Part shown: positions 35,349-47,802 of the stretch, in pieces | Position numbering within the stretch: the stretch's first letter is position 1 | Layout: each line of letters starts with the position of its first letter | Source of the DNA: Nautilus pompilius | Taxonomy: Eukaryota; Mollusca; Cephalopoda; Nautilida; Nautilidae | DNA: 64,000 nucleotides | Direction: 5' to 3' | Assembly (NCBI GenBank): GCA_018389105.1 | Contig: JACATO010002450.1 | Span: 752,501-816,500 of the forward strand | Program-made: the position numbers and the translations under genes | Notes under the pieces: model-generated | What the model was told of the DNA's origin: nothing | Seen by the model: only the letters and a program-made list of their open reading frames with translations | Databases searched by the model: none

Positions 35349-35620
35349 TTACGATACATCAATAAATGTGTTGCTCTGTCCTATTTTTAGTGGTAGCATT
35401 GCTATAAACATAATCACCACAAAAAACACTGTAAACAATTTGCTGAAATCTAGAGGCAGTAATATTTCTGGAGGCAAAAGAACATGTGTAAGCAGATTTC
35501 CTACCATTAAGGTTAACAAACAAGCACCATAAATGGCCATTGATAACTCTAACCCTAATGTATGAAGCAAATTGTATGCTTTAGCTGGCTTTAAGACCAA
35601 CAACTGCTAACAGTTTATAT
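35349..35620 (-). other. Hydrophobic open frame, possible exon
   Basis: Leftward from 35603 an 84-codon frame contains two membrane-like segments, one around SMAIYGACLLTLMVGNLLTH and one around FTVFFVVIMFIAMLPL, separated by LLPPEILLP. A CTGTTAGCAG sequence just upstream could be a splice acceptor. The pattern K-x-Y-x-x-L...LG...YG...LPPE loosely recalls the last transmembrane segment of sugar/MFS transporters, but two helices and 84 residues are too little to name it. No convincing donor was found. It may equally be a chance frame or a pseudogene fragment. Confidence 0.2.
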
Positions 35621-37136
35621 AAAAGTCATTCCACATCAAATCATCAAGTGCATTCCACCTCGCCTTCATAGATTTTCATGAAACACCTGCTAAAGGTACA
35701 CTGGGCTACCAAAAGAAATCTTATAAAGTTGTAACCTCAGCTCATGTGTTTAAAAAATACAGGTACTCAGAACATTTGGGTAAAAAAGTTATGCTTTATT
35801 TTATGTCACGAAATCCACATGTCATTGATCAGTAGCTGCATGAATAAGATATCTGTCACCATGAAACTTTAAGTTAAAATTTTTATGTAAATTCCAAAAC
35901 TCATGTCAGAAATGAAAAATGGTTTATGACTTTTATCCTTTTAAAATTACACCCAAAGTTGACATTTCATGTAAAATCTATTGTTACTGTGTTTCTGTTA
36001 TCTTGTTATGAAAAATTATCAGAATATAGAGTATGAGCATTCTACCACTACTTCCACAGAATTATATCTGAGGATGCCTTCACTGAGTGTACAACTAAAA
36101 AATACTAAGATTTCAGAGGCCAAAGTGGCCATGCAGATAAATGTTTATAAACTACATATATGAAATCCCCATATCCTAAACTGTGATGAAAATATTTTGG
36201 CCATCTTCTAAGGGATGAAAAACATCCAACAATGTATGCCACTATTTGTGTTCATGCACATATTTTCAAATCATCACAAGGTCACTTTTCCAACCAAAGT
36301 TGAATGGCTGTTAGCATGAACACATGGGAATGCATTATAAGTATTATGTGAAGTAGTAAAGCAACTTTATAGACAACAACATCAAAAACAACAGAAACTC
36401 TGCTTTATCAAACAGAGAACCAATGGTTGTTACCAGACTATCTCAAGTTAGCAGCTGATAGTGTTGTGGGACAACACCCAAGTAATTATAACCTATCTGG
36501 AGTGCATCATGACTAAAGATCAACTGAAAGCATAAGCATAAGCATCTGCATCATAAGTGACTGCCTAAAGCCTTTTTGCATAATATAGTCACATGCTTAA
36601 AGAGCACCCTTAGGGAAACCAAACATATCCACTATTTCAGTTATGGCTCTGCAACACAGTAAAAATTACAAGAATCTGGTGGCATTGCAATTTGTTTTTT
36701 TTGCTAGTAGTTATTCCAAGTCCCCATGGTGGACAAGTTGACTCAGGTAGATCTATCAGATGGCCTAATCAGCTACAAGATTTATTTTACAGCTATCTTA
36801 TTTATTCATAGTTCTTTCTACAAGTAAACAAAAGTTTTTTTTGTTTTCTTTTTAAAGACTAATCATAAGCAAAAACTGCATGGATATTTCAGAAATTTTT
36901 AAAAAATACACTTGACCCTAACTTTCTGTCTCAGTTTAGAACTAAATGAATTTACACTTCTGATATCATTCTCTGCCTTAAATCAGGGTTTAGACTAGAT
37001 AGAGAACTGTCTTTTAGTGCCAGCAAGGGTGTTAATTCATAGTAGATATTTACATATTTTGAATAGTACAGGTGGCCTGAGTTGGTCACATGTTAGTTAC
37101 TAAATTTTTGTGGAAGTTTATTTTTAACCCACAGTG
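35621..37136. other. Non-coding, moderately complex, unassigned
   Basis: 35640-36750 is less AT-rich and less homopolymeric than its surroundings and looks like decayed coding or transposon sequence. I could not read any family motif on either strand. Confidence 0.35.
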
Positions 37137-37150
37137 CCACCAGGGGGAGC
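37137..37150 (+). promoter_or_regulatory. CTCF-like core motif
   Basis: CCACCAGGGGGAGC closely matches the core of the CTCF zinc-finger binding motif (CCACCAGGGGGCGC type). It stands out in AT-rich surroundings. CTCF is conserved in bilaterians including molluscs, so a boundary or loop anchor is possible; a chance match or repeat-borne motif is equally possible. Confidence 0.35.
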
Positions 37151-40100
37151 ACTCCTCTTGATATTAAAAATAATTTGATTATTCTGATGAAAAATTAGTC
37201 AATGTTATAAAGAAAAACAAGAAAAATTATACAATTTCAATTATCAGTTGATACACATATCTGTTTATCAGTGCAAAAAAAGAGAGTTTAATTCATAACG
37301 TTACATTTTTTGACTGAAAAATGCAAATGTTACATTGAAAATCAAACTTTATAAAGTTGTTATTGTTCATATTAAAAAAAAAATGCTTTTCAAATATTCA
37401 TGAACTTCACCTACACTTGTTCATAAAATATGTTGTCTCTGTAACCTAGTACAATTTACCTAATGGCCTATACCGTTATCATTCAAAAAGTATTGTTCTA
37501 TTATTACCACAATTGTGACTGCACAGACAACATAGATGCTGCCACAAATGAAATTCTCATGAAAAGATAAACCTGCTGAAAACATTTTCAATTATCAATA
37601 CGGGTTAATTTTAAATTATTCCCCTTCCCTGATGCTAAAATAAACAGTTCCATAAGAATTACAAATGTGTCTTTCAGAATGTATTTTTTCAGCCTTCAAT
37701 GAACAAAATATTTTAAATACAAATATTGTGCAAATAAAGACTAAAATCCTTCTAATAAAGAGACATCTTTTGTTGTTTAATGAAACAGTGATGTCTGTTA
37801 ATCATTTTTTTTAAAAATATTGTTTCTGATATGTCTTTGTTACAGCATTAATTTGAAGGAAATTTTCATCTATGTAATTTTTTAAAGCATTTATACATGT
37901 TGCCATCAACCTCATAAACATCATTATTGTGCCTGGTGCTTATGACATTTGTATGGGTTTCAAATGTTACAACTTTTATGCCCCTGCTTCAAAAAAGTTC
38001 AAAAACGAAAGATGGCAGTACCTGAAGTGTGCCTATAGAATGAATAATTGTTTCTAATATTCATTTGATAATTTATGGTAATTCAGGCAGCCAAAGTAAA
38101 TAATAAATAAATATTAACACCATGTAGACATTTAAAAAAAAAAATCTGCATCTATTTATTTGTGGCAAAAAAAAAGAAAAAGAAAAGTTCACAGATAGTA
38201 TTCTTTGAAAATGGCTAAGACTTAGAAAATTGTGTAATCAAGGCACAGCTAAAACTAAGTGAAAAAAACATCATTTAAAGTGAGCTGGTATATAAAAATC
38301 TTAAATAAGTTTGTAGCCAAAAATGAAACCATACTATCAGTTTCTACTTTTCCATCAAAAATATAAAAAGCTAAGCACTGCATATAGAAAATACCAAAAT
38401 AAATACATTTTAAAAAGTTAATCTTCATAATTGCTAATTGACAAGAACCCTTGAAAAAGAAAACATTCAAAAGGATGACTATCATTAACAAACTTTTGTT
38501 AAATACCCCTATTCTTGTTCCTTTACCTAAGGAGATGCAGTCACTATTAAAAACACAATGAATCAAGAATCCTTACAAACTAAAGCACAAAAAAGTCAGG
38601 AAATACATAGTTTCTATCTAATACAGAACATTAAGCAAAATCATGAGCAAGATGCATCTTTACTGACTCCAAAACCATATGCTTTTGAAATAGTCACATT
38701 TGTGTTTTGTTTTCATATAGAAAGTACAGTATTAGAAATGACAAAATTAGTCAAGTGGGCTTAAAGAGATTTTGAATCTACAAGGTAAAACATTCCATGT
38801 AAGTCCTTTTATAATCTGAAGTTTAATAAAATATTGTTAATTTCCTTGAGGCCAATTAAATACCAAAGCCAAACCCTACTAAAAATAATGCAAATAACAA
38901 ATGAATTTGTCATTGTTTGTTTGTTTGTTTTTTCTTCCCTTCTTAATTACAGCATGAGAAAAAGCACAGTAGTTCTTACCTGAAATTAAGAAATAGAAAC
39001 GCTGTTCAGTTATTTGGCTGTGTTTGTGTAATAATTTCTGAATCTGTCATGGCTGCTATCAAAAAGATTCACATTTGAATCAGTCTTTTTTTAAATACAA
39101 GTCTGCATTGCAAATCACCCATTAAATAAACACGGAATTTTCTTCAAAATCACTCAATAGTACAGGCCATTATAACAAAGGAAACTGTTGATCAAGAAAA
39201 TACTTATAATAAAAACTTACTGATTTAAACTTTACAAAATCAGTTCATATTGGTTTTGCATATTTTAAGATCTCCTGGATCTAAATAGAAGTATATTGAC
39301 ATTAATCCCAGCTGTGTCTCCAGGAACCACGTGAGATTCAGTACTTCCACATAGCATCATCTTGAGGCAGCATGTGAAACAAGATGGCAGTTGTTTATTT
39401 AGGACACTGATACACAGGCAACACATGTATGTAGAGGTTCAATGGAGCTAATTTGCTCTACTATATGTTGATAGAAATTGTTGATGGAGACACATTCAAG
39501 GTGTAAAGCATCAATTTTAAGATAAATTTATATGTATAAAACATTTGGTGCTTCCAGAATGCAACATAAACAAAACCTGACACTTCCATATACTTTCCAA
39601 TTTCCTTCCAATATATTCATACACTACAAGCCATTTTTTTTTTCTTAGTATACCCATATTATAAAGTTACCTTGCTTCCCTGACAAACTTTAGTCAGTCT
39701 TTAAGCAGCTAGCAATGACCAACATTTCAAGGGAGGGGGTTGGCGCCATGACAAATATTTCAGTTCAAAATTTCCCATATAAAACAAATTTACATAAAAA
39801 AGAAATTAATAATGAAATATAACTATATATAGATAAAAGATCACTAATATACAGAAATTGTTAATTTTTTTAAATCTTCAGTGACAATGATAGGTAGCAA
39901 ATGAAGAAAAATCTGTTAATAATACAGTATTCCCTTAAGCCCATTTTTTTTAAGGTAAAATTCTTTTTTTCTTTTTTTTTAAGTATACAGTAACTAAAAT
40001 TATACTCATCTCATATAATTACTATCCAACAGAACAGTGTCACAACTGCTGTAGAGAAATGCCAGTCATTTATTAAATGGCCAAAGTGTGTGCACATAGA

Positions 40101-40190
40101 AGTACTTGTTTACATTAGAGATAATCACTCTATATTAGAGACAATTTTTGCACTGCACTTCCTCACCAGCATTAAGCATTAGAAAGTGTT
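37151..40190. other. Long non-coding stretch, no gene seen
   Basis: AT-rich. The 103-codon minus frame (38255-38566) and the 68-codon plus frame (38558-38764) lack family motifs. No named repeat. Confidence 0.5.
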
Positions 40191-40198
40191 GCCTACCC

Positions 40199-40690
40199 CA
40201 ACTGGTGAATGGTTCACTCAAGAGTGAATGAAAATGAAGGGTGTTACACAATCCACAGCTCAGGCCAGACAGGGTCTGATAGCTGGGCCCAGCTGACCAA
40301 CCCACATTTGAGTCACCAAGTCACCAATCTGGACAGACTACTGACACCAGTGATGTAATCCCGTCTGGCCCATAAGGCTATAAATGCCCAGTACTTTGGA
40401 CCCTATTTTGTCTGCCTGGAGACTGTCCCCCCACCAGCACCTGTCCATACTGATGAACCCTGACAGAGGGAACCTGTTACAACACAGGGTGAATGACTTA
40501 AGTTATTTGCTATGTAGATTTGAATGTCTGTAGGCTAAACAAGCACTGGTTCAATTGATTTAAAAGTTACCATAGTTTGTGTGATGGTTCAATTATTTAT
40601 ATACAAAATAATTTTTAAAAAAATATTATTTGCTAAGTTTATTTGTTTGGAAGAAGCTAATCCGAATTATCAATTGCTTTAAAAGTAACC
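40199..40690 (+). promoter_or_regulatory. GC-rich leader of the hAT element
   Basis: 40240-40500 is markedly more GC-rich than its surroundings. It contains a TATA-like CTATAAATGCCC at about 40379, a 16-base palindrome TTCACTCAAGAGTGAA at 40213-40228, and a potential stem pairing CCCTG (about 40460) with CAGGG (about 40486). It could be the element's promoter and 5' UTR, or a separate short repeat inserted in the leader; I did not find a second copy in the window. Confidence 0.35.
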
Positions 40691-42792
40691 ATGTCTTTGT
40701 TGAAGTACCTAAAGAAACCAGCTTTAGAGGAAGAATTTACAGAAGGAAGTAGTTCATTTCTGAAAGAAAGTGAAACAAACAGGACTCAAGAGGAGGTATG
40801 TTCAGGAGACAAGTTACTTGTGAAGGGTGACAAGGAAACTGAGGATAAGGAGCTTAAAAATGCAGCTATGTATGTTACAGATGATGACTCTGTTAATGAT
40901 ACAGGCAAGGAAAAACTTAATCTCAAGAGGAAATACAAGGACCAAAGTACCCTCTCCTCAAAATTCAAGAAAAGAAATTTGAATGAAGAATATATCAAGT
41001 ATGGCTTTTTCCTTCCCCAAGATAAACTAACAAGCCCTACTCCCAGAGCTCCGTGCATGTTTTGCAGTGTAAAATATAGCAACCAGTGCCTGGCTCCTTC
41101 AAAATTACAGACTCATTTAAGAACAAAGCATAGCAATCATCAAAACAAGCCCATACAGTTTTTCAAAAACACTTGTGAGTATTTGTGGAAGCAGCAAAAT
41201 TTCTTCCAGTTGATGGTAGAGAGAGACTGACTAGAAAACCTCTTCTTCTTGCCTCTCTACAAATATCACGTGTGCTCATGAAAGAAAAAAAGCTATACAC
41301 AGAGGCTGAGAAAGTTGTCAAACCATGTTTGAAAATAGTTGCCAATCTACTACATGGCGGAAAGCAAGCAGTGAATAAAGTAGTGCAAATTCCTTTGTCC
41401 AATGACACAATGAAACTTTGATCTACTATGATTGCTGAAGATTTGAAGCATCAACTAATGGAAAAACTGTTGGAAGCACCATTTTTCACCCTGCAGTTTG
41501 ATGAAACCATGGACATTAAGAACGATGCATTGTGTATTGTTGTTTCCCGGATCAAAGCTTGGCAAAAATTGCAGAGCATTATCTCTTTTTGTTTGCCAGT
41601 CGGAGAGCAAGTTACTAGTGAATTTATTTTCTCCAAGCTTGACAAATTCATTGGAGCAAATTTGTTGCTGTGACTACAGACGCTGCTGCAGCCATGTTGG
41701 GGAAGCATAAAGGAGCCACCGCTTGCATCAAAGAAAAATCCCAGAATTGCACCTTTTTACACTGTTGTTTACATCAGGAAGCACTGGCTGCCGAGAAAAT
41801 GAACACTTGTTGTAATAACCAGAAAAATGAATTGGAAAAATTGTTGCAAGATATGGTGAAAATTGTCAACACTATTTGCCCACAAGCACAAAGATGTTGG
41901 CTGTTTTCAGAGCTATGCAAGGACATGTCTGCAGATCACATGATTCTCCTCCTGCATTCTGAGGTTCAATGGTTGTCATGTGGAAGAGTCCTTGAAAGAG
42001 TACTGTCCTTGAAAAATGAACTGTCTGTATTTATTACTGAGCTAGGTGATGTGAAAGCAATGCATTTCAATGATGCTTTTAGGCTGGCTAAACTGTGCTA
42101 CATGATTTCCATTTTTGAACATCTGAATCAGCTCAACTTGTCACTTCAAGGTAAAGGAGGTGACATCTTCAATGTCCTTTGGAAAATAGAAGCCATGAAA
42201 ATGAAGATCATCATGTGGCATAGTAACATTCACAAAGGCAATTTCTCCAATTTCCTACATTTGGAAAGTTTCCTCAAAGAGTGTGAGTGGGAAGAAAAAC
42301 AACCTGATCTGGAGAAAACACTGAAAGACATCATTTCTAACCATCTACAGTTGCTGTCTAGAAATTTTGAAACATTTTCCTAAGAAGCATCTGCAGGACT
42401 TGGAAAGTCAGATGTGGATAGTTAATCCTTTTATCACCAGTCACATCAAGTGAGCAGATGTTGGGGAAATGTCAGAAGTGTTGATGGAGCTTTATTATGA
42501 CTTCACTTAAAAATCATCTTTTGAGATGTACTCCTACTATGGAGACTACTGGGTTGGATTACTTGCTTTCCCTGAATACAAATCAATTGCCTTGAAGGCC
42601 CTTCGACCACTAGTAATGATGATAACAACTTTCCTGTCCGAACAAGGATTTTCAACCTTGGTAGAATTGAAAACCAAAAAATGAAATTCACTTCGGTATG
42701 TTGATTTGGTAATGCGGGTTGCTTTAGAGAAGGAAATTCAACTTCAGTTTGAGAAACTTGTCACAGGAGTACAGGAACATCCCAGTCACTGA
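40691..42792 (+). pseudogene. hAT transposase, ZBED5/SCAND3-like, broken
   Basis: The ATG at 40691 opens a 179-codon frame: an acidic, lysine-rich N-terminus, then a BED finger (APCMFCSV with Cys-x2-Cys, ending KLQTHLRTKH with His-x4-His). The frame shifts near 41180 and continues AKFLPVDGRERLTRKPLLLA and VVQIPLSNDTM. A TGA (41419-41421) interrupts it, then comes FTLQFDETMDIKNDALCIVV with the first catalytic Asp. After a shift near 41670, TTDAAAAMLGKHKG carries the second Asp. FLHCCLHQEALAAEKM, LLLHSEVQWLSCGRVLERVL and FEHLNQLNLSLQGKGGD follow. The C-terminus (after 42384, in several frames) has FLSEQGFSTLVELKTKK and ends EHPSH, the usual hAT dimerisation tail. Nearly full length but with several breaks, so inactive. 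Domain order is unmistakable; the subfamily name rests on recalled motifs. Confidence 0.88.
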
Positions 42793-43206
42793 TGATAAAA
42801 AACATATGTAAGTGTAGAAGTATACTGCTTGTCATTTTTTTGTGGTAAACATACACAATAAGAAAACATTGTTCCTAAGAATTTAATTCTAAGTTCTAAG
42901 ACTGTTGTTTACTAACTTAAATTTATGTAAACTAGAAAAATTCTAATAATTTTTCTTGTCACTCCTAGTTTTCTTTACATATTTTTAGGATGTTGAAAAA
43001 CTTGAATAAAATAAACACTTAAGAAATGAGTTAATTTGTTTTTTGCTCATGTGACAAAATGAATTATATATAAAATTATACACAAGGTAGAGTAAGACGA
43101 GAATTACCAAAAACATAAGGAAATTTAGTTACAGGTGAATGAAATTTTGTGATAAGGACTCGAGGATGAATGACACTGAAATAGTTTAAGAAGCACTGGC
43201 CTACCC

Positions 43207-43405
43207 TGTGCCACAAGGGTCATAACACTACAAAGTTCAGCAGAGAAATCCATGCTGCACTCTTTGTTTTTAAATGTGAGAGGAAACCACAAGCAACTGG
43301 CTGGTGATGAAAAGTAAGGAGAAACCATGCCAGAGTGATATACCAAATTGAGCCAACTCTGACTCAGAACTGAGCCTTGGCACAGGACACTAGTGCCCTT
43401 GTGAA
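43207..43405 (-). mobile_element. tRNA-derived SINE interrupted by the hAT
   Basis: Read leftward: AGGCTCAGTTCTGAGTCAGA in the tRNA-like part, then GGTATATCACTCTGGCATGG, TTTCTCCTTACTTTTCATCA, CCAGCCAGTTGCTTGTGGTT and TCCTCTCACATTTAAAAACA. It matches the first SINE family. Its continuation should lie left of 40191, across the hAT. Confidence 0.65.
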
Positions 43406-46400
43406 AGTCAAAAATACAAACATGAGCTACCTGCAGAGTTCATTCTATAAACCTAAATACATTAAACATGACAGAAAAATATTATTTAATATATAATTTT
43501 TGACAAATAGAAATACATGCTGATTTTCACACGGTTTAAGTTATACACTACAAGACCTTCATAAAGAAAAGAAACACATATCAATGTCTTTCCTGGCTCA
43601 CTGATACCATTGCTATAAACAACTAAATCACTGGCAATTTATTTCATTAGGCTGGTAATTTAGCATTTACTGAAAACAAGACCAGAGGTGGTCAAACTCT
43701 GGTCTTGAGATCTAAGAAGGTTGGTGCTAATATCAAAACTCTGATTGAGATAAATGGATCTGTAAGTCCATTAAGGCAGAGTCTACAATAACCAACTAGT
43801 ACAAAACATCCATAAAGTGATTCAAAGTTTCAGATTAGTTTGCCAAAGAACCAAGGCATATTAATGATGTTTGGCACAATCAGCTAGCTGTGAAGGTCAA
43901 ACATGAGCTTTTCTATCTCCATGATTATTAATATAAATTTGGAGGGAAAAAAGCAGTTTTACTTTGGTCACTTTTTAATATGGCAGAAGGCAATTAATCA
44001 GCAACATACTGGTGCAATAACTCTCCAACATCAACAGTTCATTAAAAGCAGATTATACTATGAAGTCTGATAATAGTGTAGCTGTATAATTTCGTTATAC
44101 CATTATCTAATCAATAATATGAACTACAAAGGCTACAAACAGTGCATTACTTTGTTTTCTTTTGCAGGAAAACAGACCAACTTTCAGCATTGCATATTAC
44201 TCGATATCAAGGTGATGTTTAGAAAACATTATTTATATGTAATTTATTCACAGGTACATAGAATGCAGTACACTAAAATAAAACAAAACCGATTTTATTG
44301 CCTTCTCTCAAAAATGCTCAAAGTGAGAAGAAATTAAAGAACCCAAAAGAAACTAGTATGGTTGGCTGAAGAAAGTGATTAAAAAAACTATGCCAGACCA
44401 ATCATTATAGATTGATGCCAGTGTGGTGGGTACATGTTCAAGTCAACAGTACCAAAAATGGTATGTTCAGCATCATGTCAGGCATCTGGGAAGTTCTATC
44501 TTCTCATTAACAAAATCTAGTCGTCATTTAAAAATGGAAAGTAAAAAGGGGAGTAACATCTGCAACATATAAAGGCAAATAAATGATTGGAATATTTTGT
44601 TTATAAAATATCTCAACATTTATCAGAATAGACTTTTAAGAAGGCATAGTTTGTTTTGACATTAGACTGAAAACATCTAACATGTGAGATGCAAAGTATC
44701 AAGAATGGCAGGAATGAGCATTTAATGAGATCAGTGAGAGAAAAAACTAATGAAACTCAGTAAAAAATAATAATAATTTAACTGAGTTAAACCAAAAAAA
44801 AATTAAAACAATTTGCAAAACCTTTGAATGTCTGAGAGAGAGAAAATCTCGATGAAACCATAAAGCAAGGAATAAGAAAGAGAGGGCAGAAAAGTGATCA
44901 CTTGGTTTATTAATTCCAAATTTTGCCAGTTTAACAATTTTGGAAGAATGTACTGATGGAAACATGAAAGTGTAAAAAAAAACAGAATGTCTGCAAATTA
45001 AAAAAAAAAACAGTAAAATTAGAAAAACTTCAGTGGTACATGGCATGATGACAGATCAAACAAACTCTTAATTAACTAAAGACATCAATGTAAATCAAGA
45101 TGGTGCATACTGAAAAATGTCATAAACTTGGAAGAGGCACTGTAAACTATTTGCAGTCCCCAGAAGAGAACCAAAATATTCATCAATTTACATGGCAGAA
45201 ATGTAAAACCAAGTTAAAGGTCAAAAACACGGTTGCCATCAAACTCAAGGAAACTACAATAATAATACAAAACTGATGTAATTTATTGAACTCTGATCCA
45301 AACCAGCAAAAATAAATAATAAATAAAGTTTTATATTACATAGATTATGAACACAGCTTCTAATTAGAAAGACTCTTTTAAAACTTTTGTGTACACTTTT
45401 CACTAAAATATCCTATCAGTGAGTCTGCACTTATGGCCAGCAGTGCATATAATCAACCAAATCAGTTAAGTAGATAGATGTAATGATTTATTCATCACCA
45501 CTAAAAAGGGAGAAAAAAACAACAACAACAACAAAAACCATGCTTAACAGTGTGGTCAGCAGAAATTGAAAAACAGCAACTGGTTACCAACCTACTTTTA
45601 TTCAAACTTTTTTCGTTAAAAATCATTTTGTTTTCTGTTATAGCAGATGTAGTATCTACAGGGAAAAAGAAATCTTTGTTTCTATTTCATTCTCAAACTA
45701 GCTGGGCTAAGTTGTGCCTTATTTTCCCAATCACATCATAAGCACCAGCCCACACAGTCTCTTGCATTCATCTCTGAGCTAATTAGCTTTATCAGCAGAG
45801 GGAGGGGCAGAGCACAAATACAGGCTAACAGAAGGTCACCACTCTAAAAAGATCATTGAGATGTGACACAACTACTGATTAACTCTCTCTCTTCCATGGA
45901 TGTTGTTTCCATATCACTCACTCAGCCTATAAGGAAATTCCTATTTGTGTAATAAACAAGAGGACAGGTGGAAAATTGTTTAGAAGGCTAACATTTTCAG
46001 TAAAGTATATGTAATAACAAAAGTAAATATGTATATACTTGCAACATTTCCAATGTTTTCCTTTTAATCTGATGACGTACATGCTAGAAAAAGAAACTTT
46101 TTATTATATTTCTTATAAAAAAACCTTTAAAAATCACAGATTTATTTAAAAAGTAAAATGAAATGAAATTATTTAATTATTAGTTGAAAATTATGATCCA
46201 TGTCCTTTCAGCCCTTCCCCCTTTCTTTTTAACCTGGAATTCTCTAAAGTGAAATGCATTTTTACAAACACTATTGAAAATGCCAAGGTTTGGCAGTAAA
46301 TAAACTATACTAGTAAGAAACCTAAATGGTGAAATTTGATAATGATTTTAAGAGAAATAAAAACAATGAATCAAAGTTGGTTTGTTGTTGTTTTTTTTGC

Positions 46401-47662
46401 ACAGTCTTGCTGGGAATCAGGCAGCACATAAACAAAGTAATATATCATGAGAGAATGAGAAGAAAAATGTAAACACTAAGCTTAACTATTCAGGTAAGAG
46501 ATCAAAGAGCATCATTCAAATGCTATGCCCTGCCAATTATCTTAAATTAGAAGAAAATTACTTAAATTACAACCCAACCAAAATCAAATGAATGAGAAGT
46601 AGAAAACAAGTTTCATTACATCAATGGAACATGGTAGAAATGTCCATTATTCAATAGCTATACAATATGATATGAATAAAGCTGCTCAAACATTTATTCA
46701 GCTACAACTGAATTTTTAGAATGGAGCCATACGAAGAATGTATAGTTCTCACCAATAAATCATACGTTAATAAAATTCTAATTAGTAAAATGACTATAAC
46801 AAGAAGTTGTAGCACTCAATGCTACAAACTTCAAAGAATAGTGAAGATTAGTCTAAGCAATCCGATCACACAGCATGTCTGCCTAATAATCAATACACTC
46901 ATTCTTTAGTAGGTCAGTACTGAGCAAATGTAGATGATTGAAAAACATGGAGGTGACATCGAAGTTTTGTTCTTGTTGCAGAATTACTATGTAACCTTTT
47001 CTGGGGGCTATTTTAATCTACAAGTGAATACATTTTAGCTACTAAACAAACTGCTTGCTTTATAATTACTCTAATTTACCATAGTAAATAGATTAATTAT
47101 GCAAAAGCTAATCAAAGAACTCACTGATGTAGCGTCAGGTGTATGTTAACTCTCAGGGTACCATAGGCATTTTTAAAACTATCCCTGCTATATCATCATC
47201 AAATAGCTTATAATAACTTTTGTGCATATGGTTTAGAAACCTCAAGTCTCCCGAATACCTGCAAACAAATAGATTTTCACTACTTATTCTTTAAATGCAA
47301 AATATTTTACATTTCTTATCAAAGAAAGAACATTCTGGTTATTTTCTTCAGACTAAATGGCATCAGTGTTTCCTATTTAACTGCAAAAACCAATCACTAA
47401 GTCAAAAAAAAGGAAAATAATTAGCTGTTCAGAATTTTTTTGCCTTACAAATGTTTGTGCACTAAGTTCCTTGTCAACTGTGCAAAATGAAGCATACAAA
47501 GGTGAGATAAAGATGGAAGCAAAGCAAGCATGTTGTACTGGCCTGTTCTAGAAATAAATAAAAAAAAAAAAATTATGCTAAACATTAAACTGTAAACAGG
47601 TTTGGAAATTTAAAAACCTTTTTTTTTTCAAGTTAACAATGGTAATGTAAATAATAAGCATA
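43406..47662. other. Long non-coding stretch, no gene seen
   Basis: AT-rich. A possible transposon end (ATGGCCAGCAGTGCATA) lies near 45431-45447 without a convincing partner. 45740-45920 is somewhat more GC-rich. No gene; the 99-codon minus frame at 44747-45046 is low-complexity. Confidence 0.45.
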
Positions 47663-47802
47663 CAGTGAAATCTGTCTTGAAAGACCTTGCAGTAAAAGGC
47701 AACTGGTTTGATGGAGACCAACCTTTTGAGTTATTTTTGTATAGATTCATATTAAATGTAAAGTTCCTTCAATGATAGCCTGCCTGTCCTGAGAGAGCAG
47801 TG
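47663..47802. mobile_element. Possible short MITE, pogo-like terminus
   Basis: CAGTGAAATCTGTCTTGAAA follows TA and resembles the widespread CAGTGAAACCTCTCTTAA type of pogo/MITE terminus. The right side, reverse complemented, reads CACTGCTCTCTCAGGACAGG and aligns imperfectly. Length would be about 140 bp. Confidence 0.35.

Larger units (their letters stand above)
40191..43206 (+). mobile_element. hAT transposon with exact 8-bp target duplication
   Basis: GCCTACCC occurs at 40191-40198 and again at 43199-43206. The enclosed element is 3000 bp (40199-43198). Its right end (reverse complement CAGTGCTTCTTAAACTATTT) is a typical hAT terminus. The left end reads CAACTGGTGAATGGTTCACT and matches the right only in its first bases, so the left terminal repeat is altered or lost. 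Right of the element the sequence is a minus-strand SINE, suggesting insertion into a SINE. A ZBED5/SCAND3-like transposase occupies the middle. Confidence 0.75.

Noticed and set aside
40786-41708. Several 81-98 codon minus-strand frames under the hAT transposase
   Set aside because: Shadows of the plus-strand BED finger and catalytic region.
44004-45447. Possible 1.4-kb Tc1 element with ends near TACTGGTGCAATAA and ATGGCCAGCAGTGCATA
   Set aside because: Length fits, but the ends match poorly and no transposase motif could be read inside.
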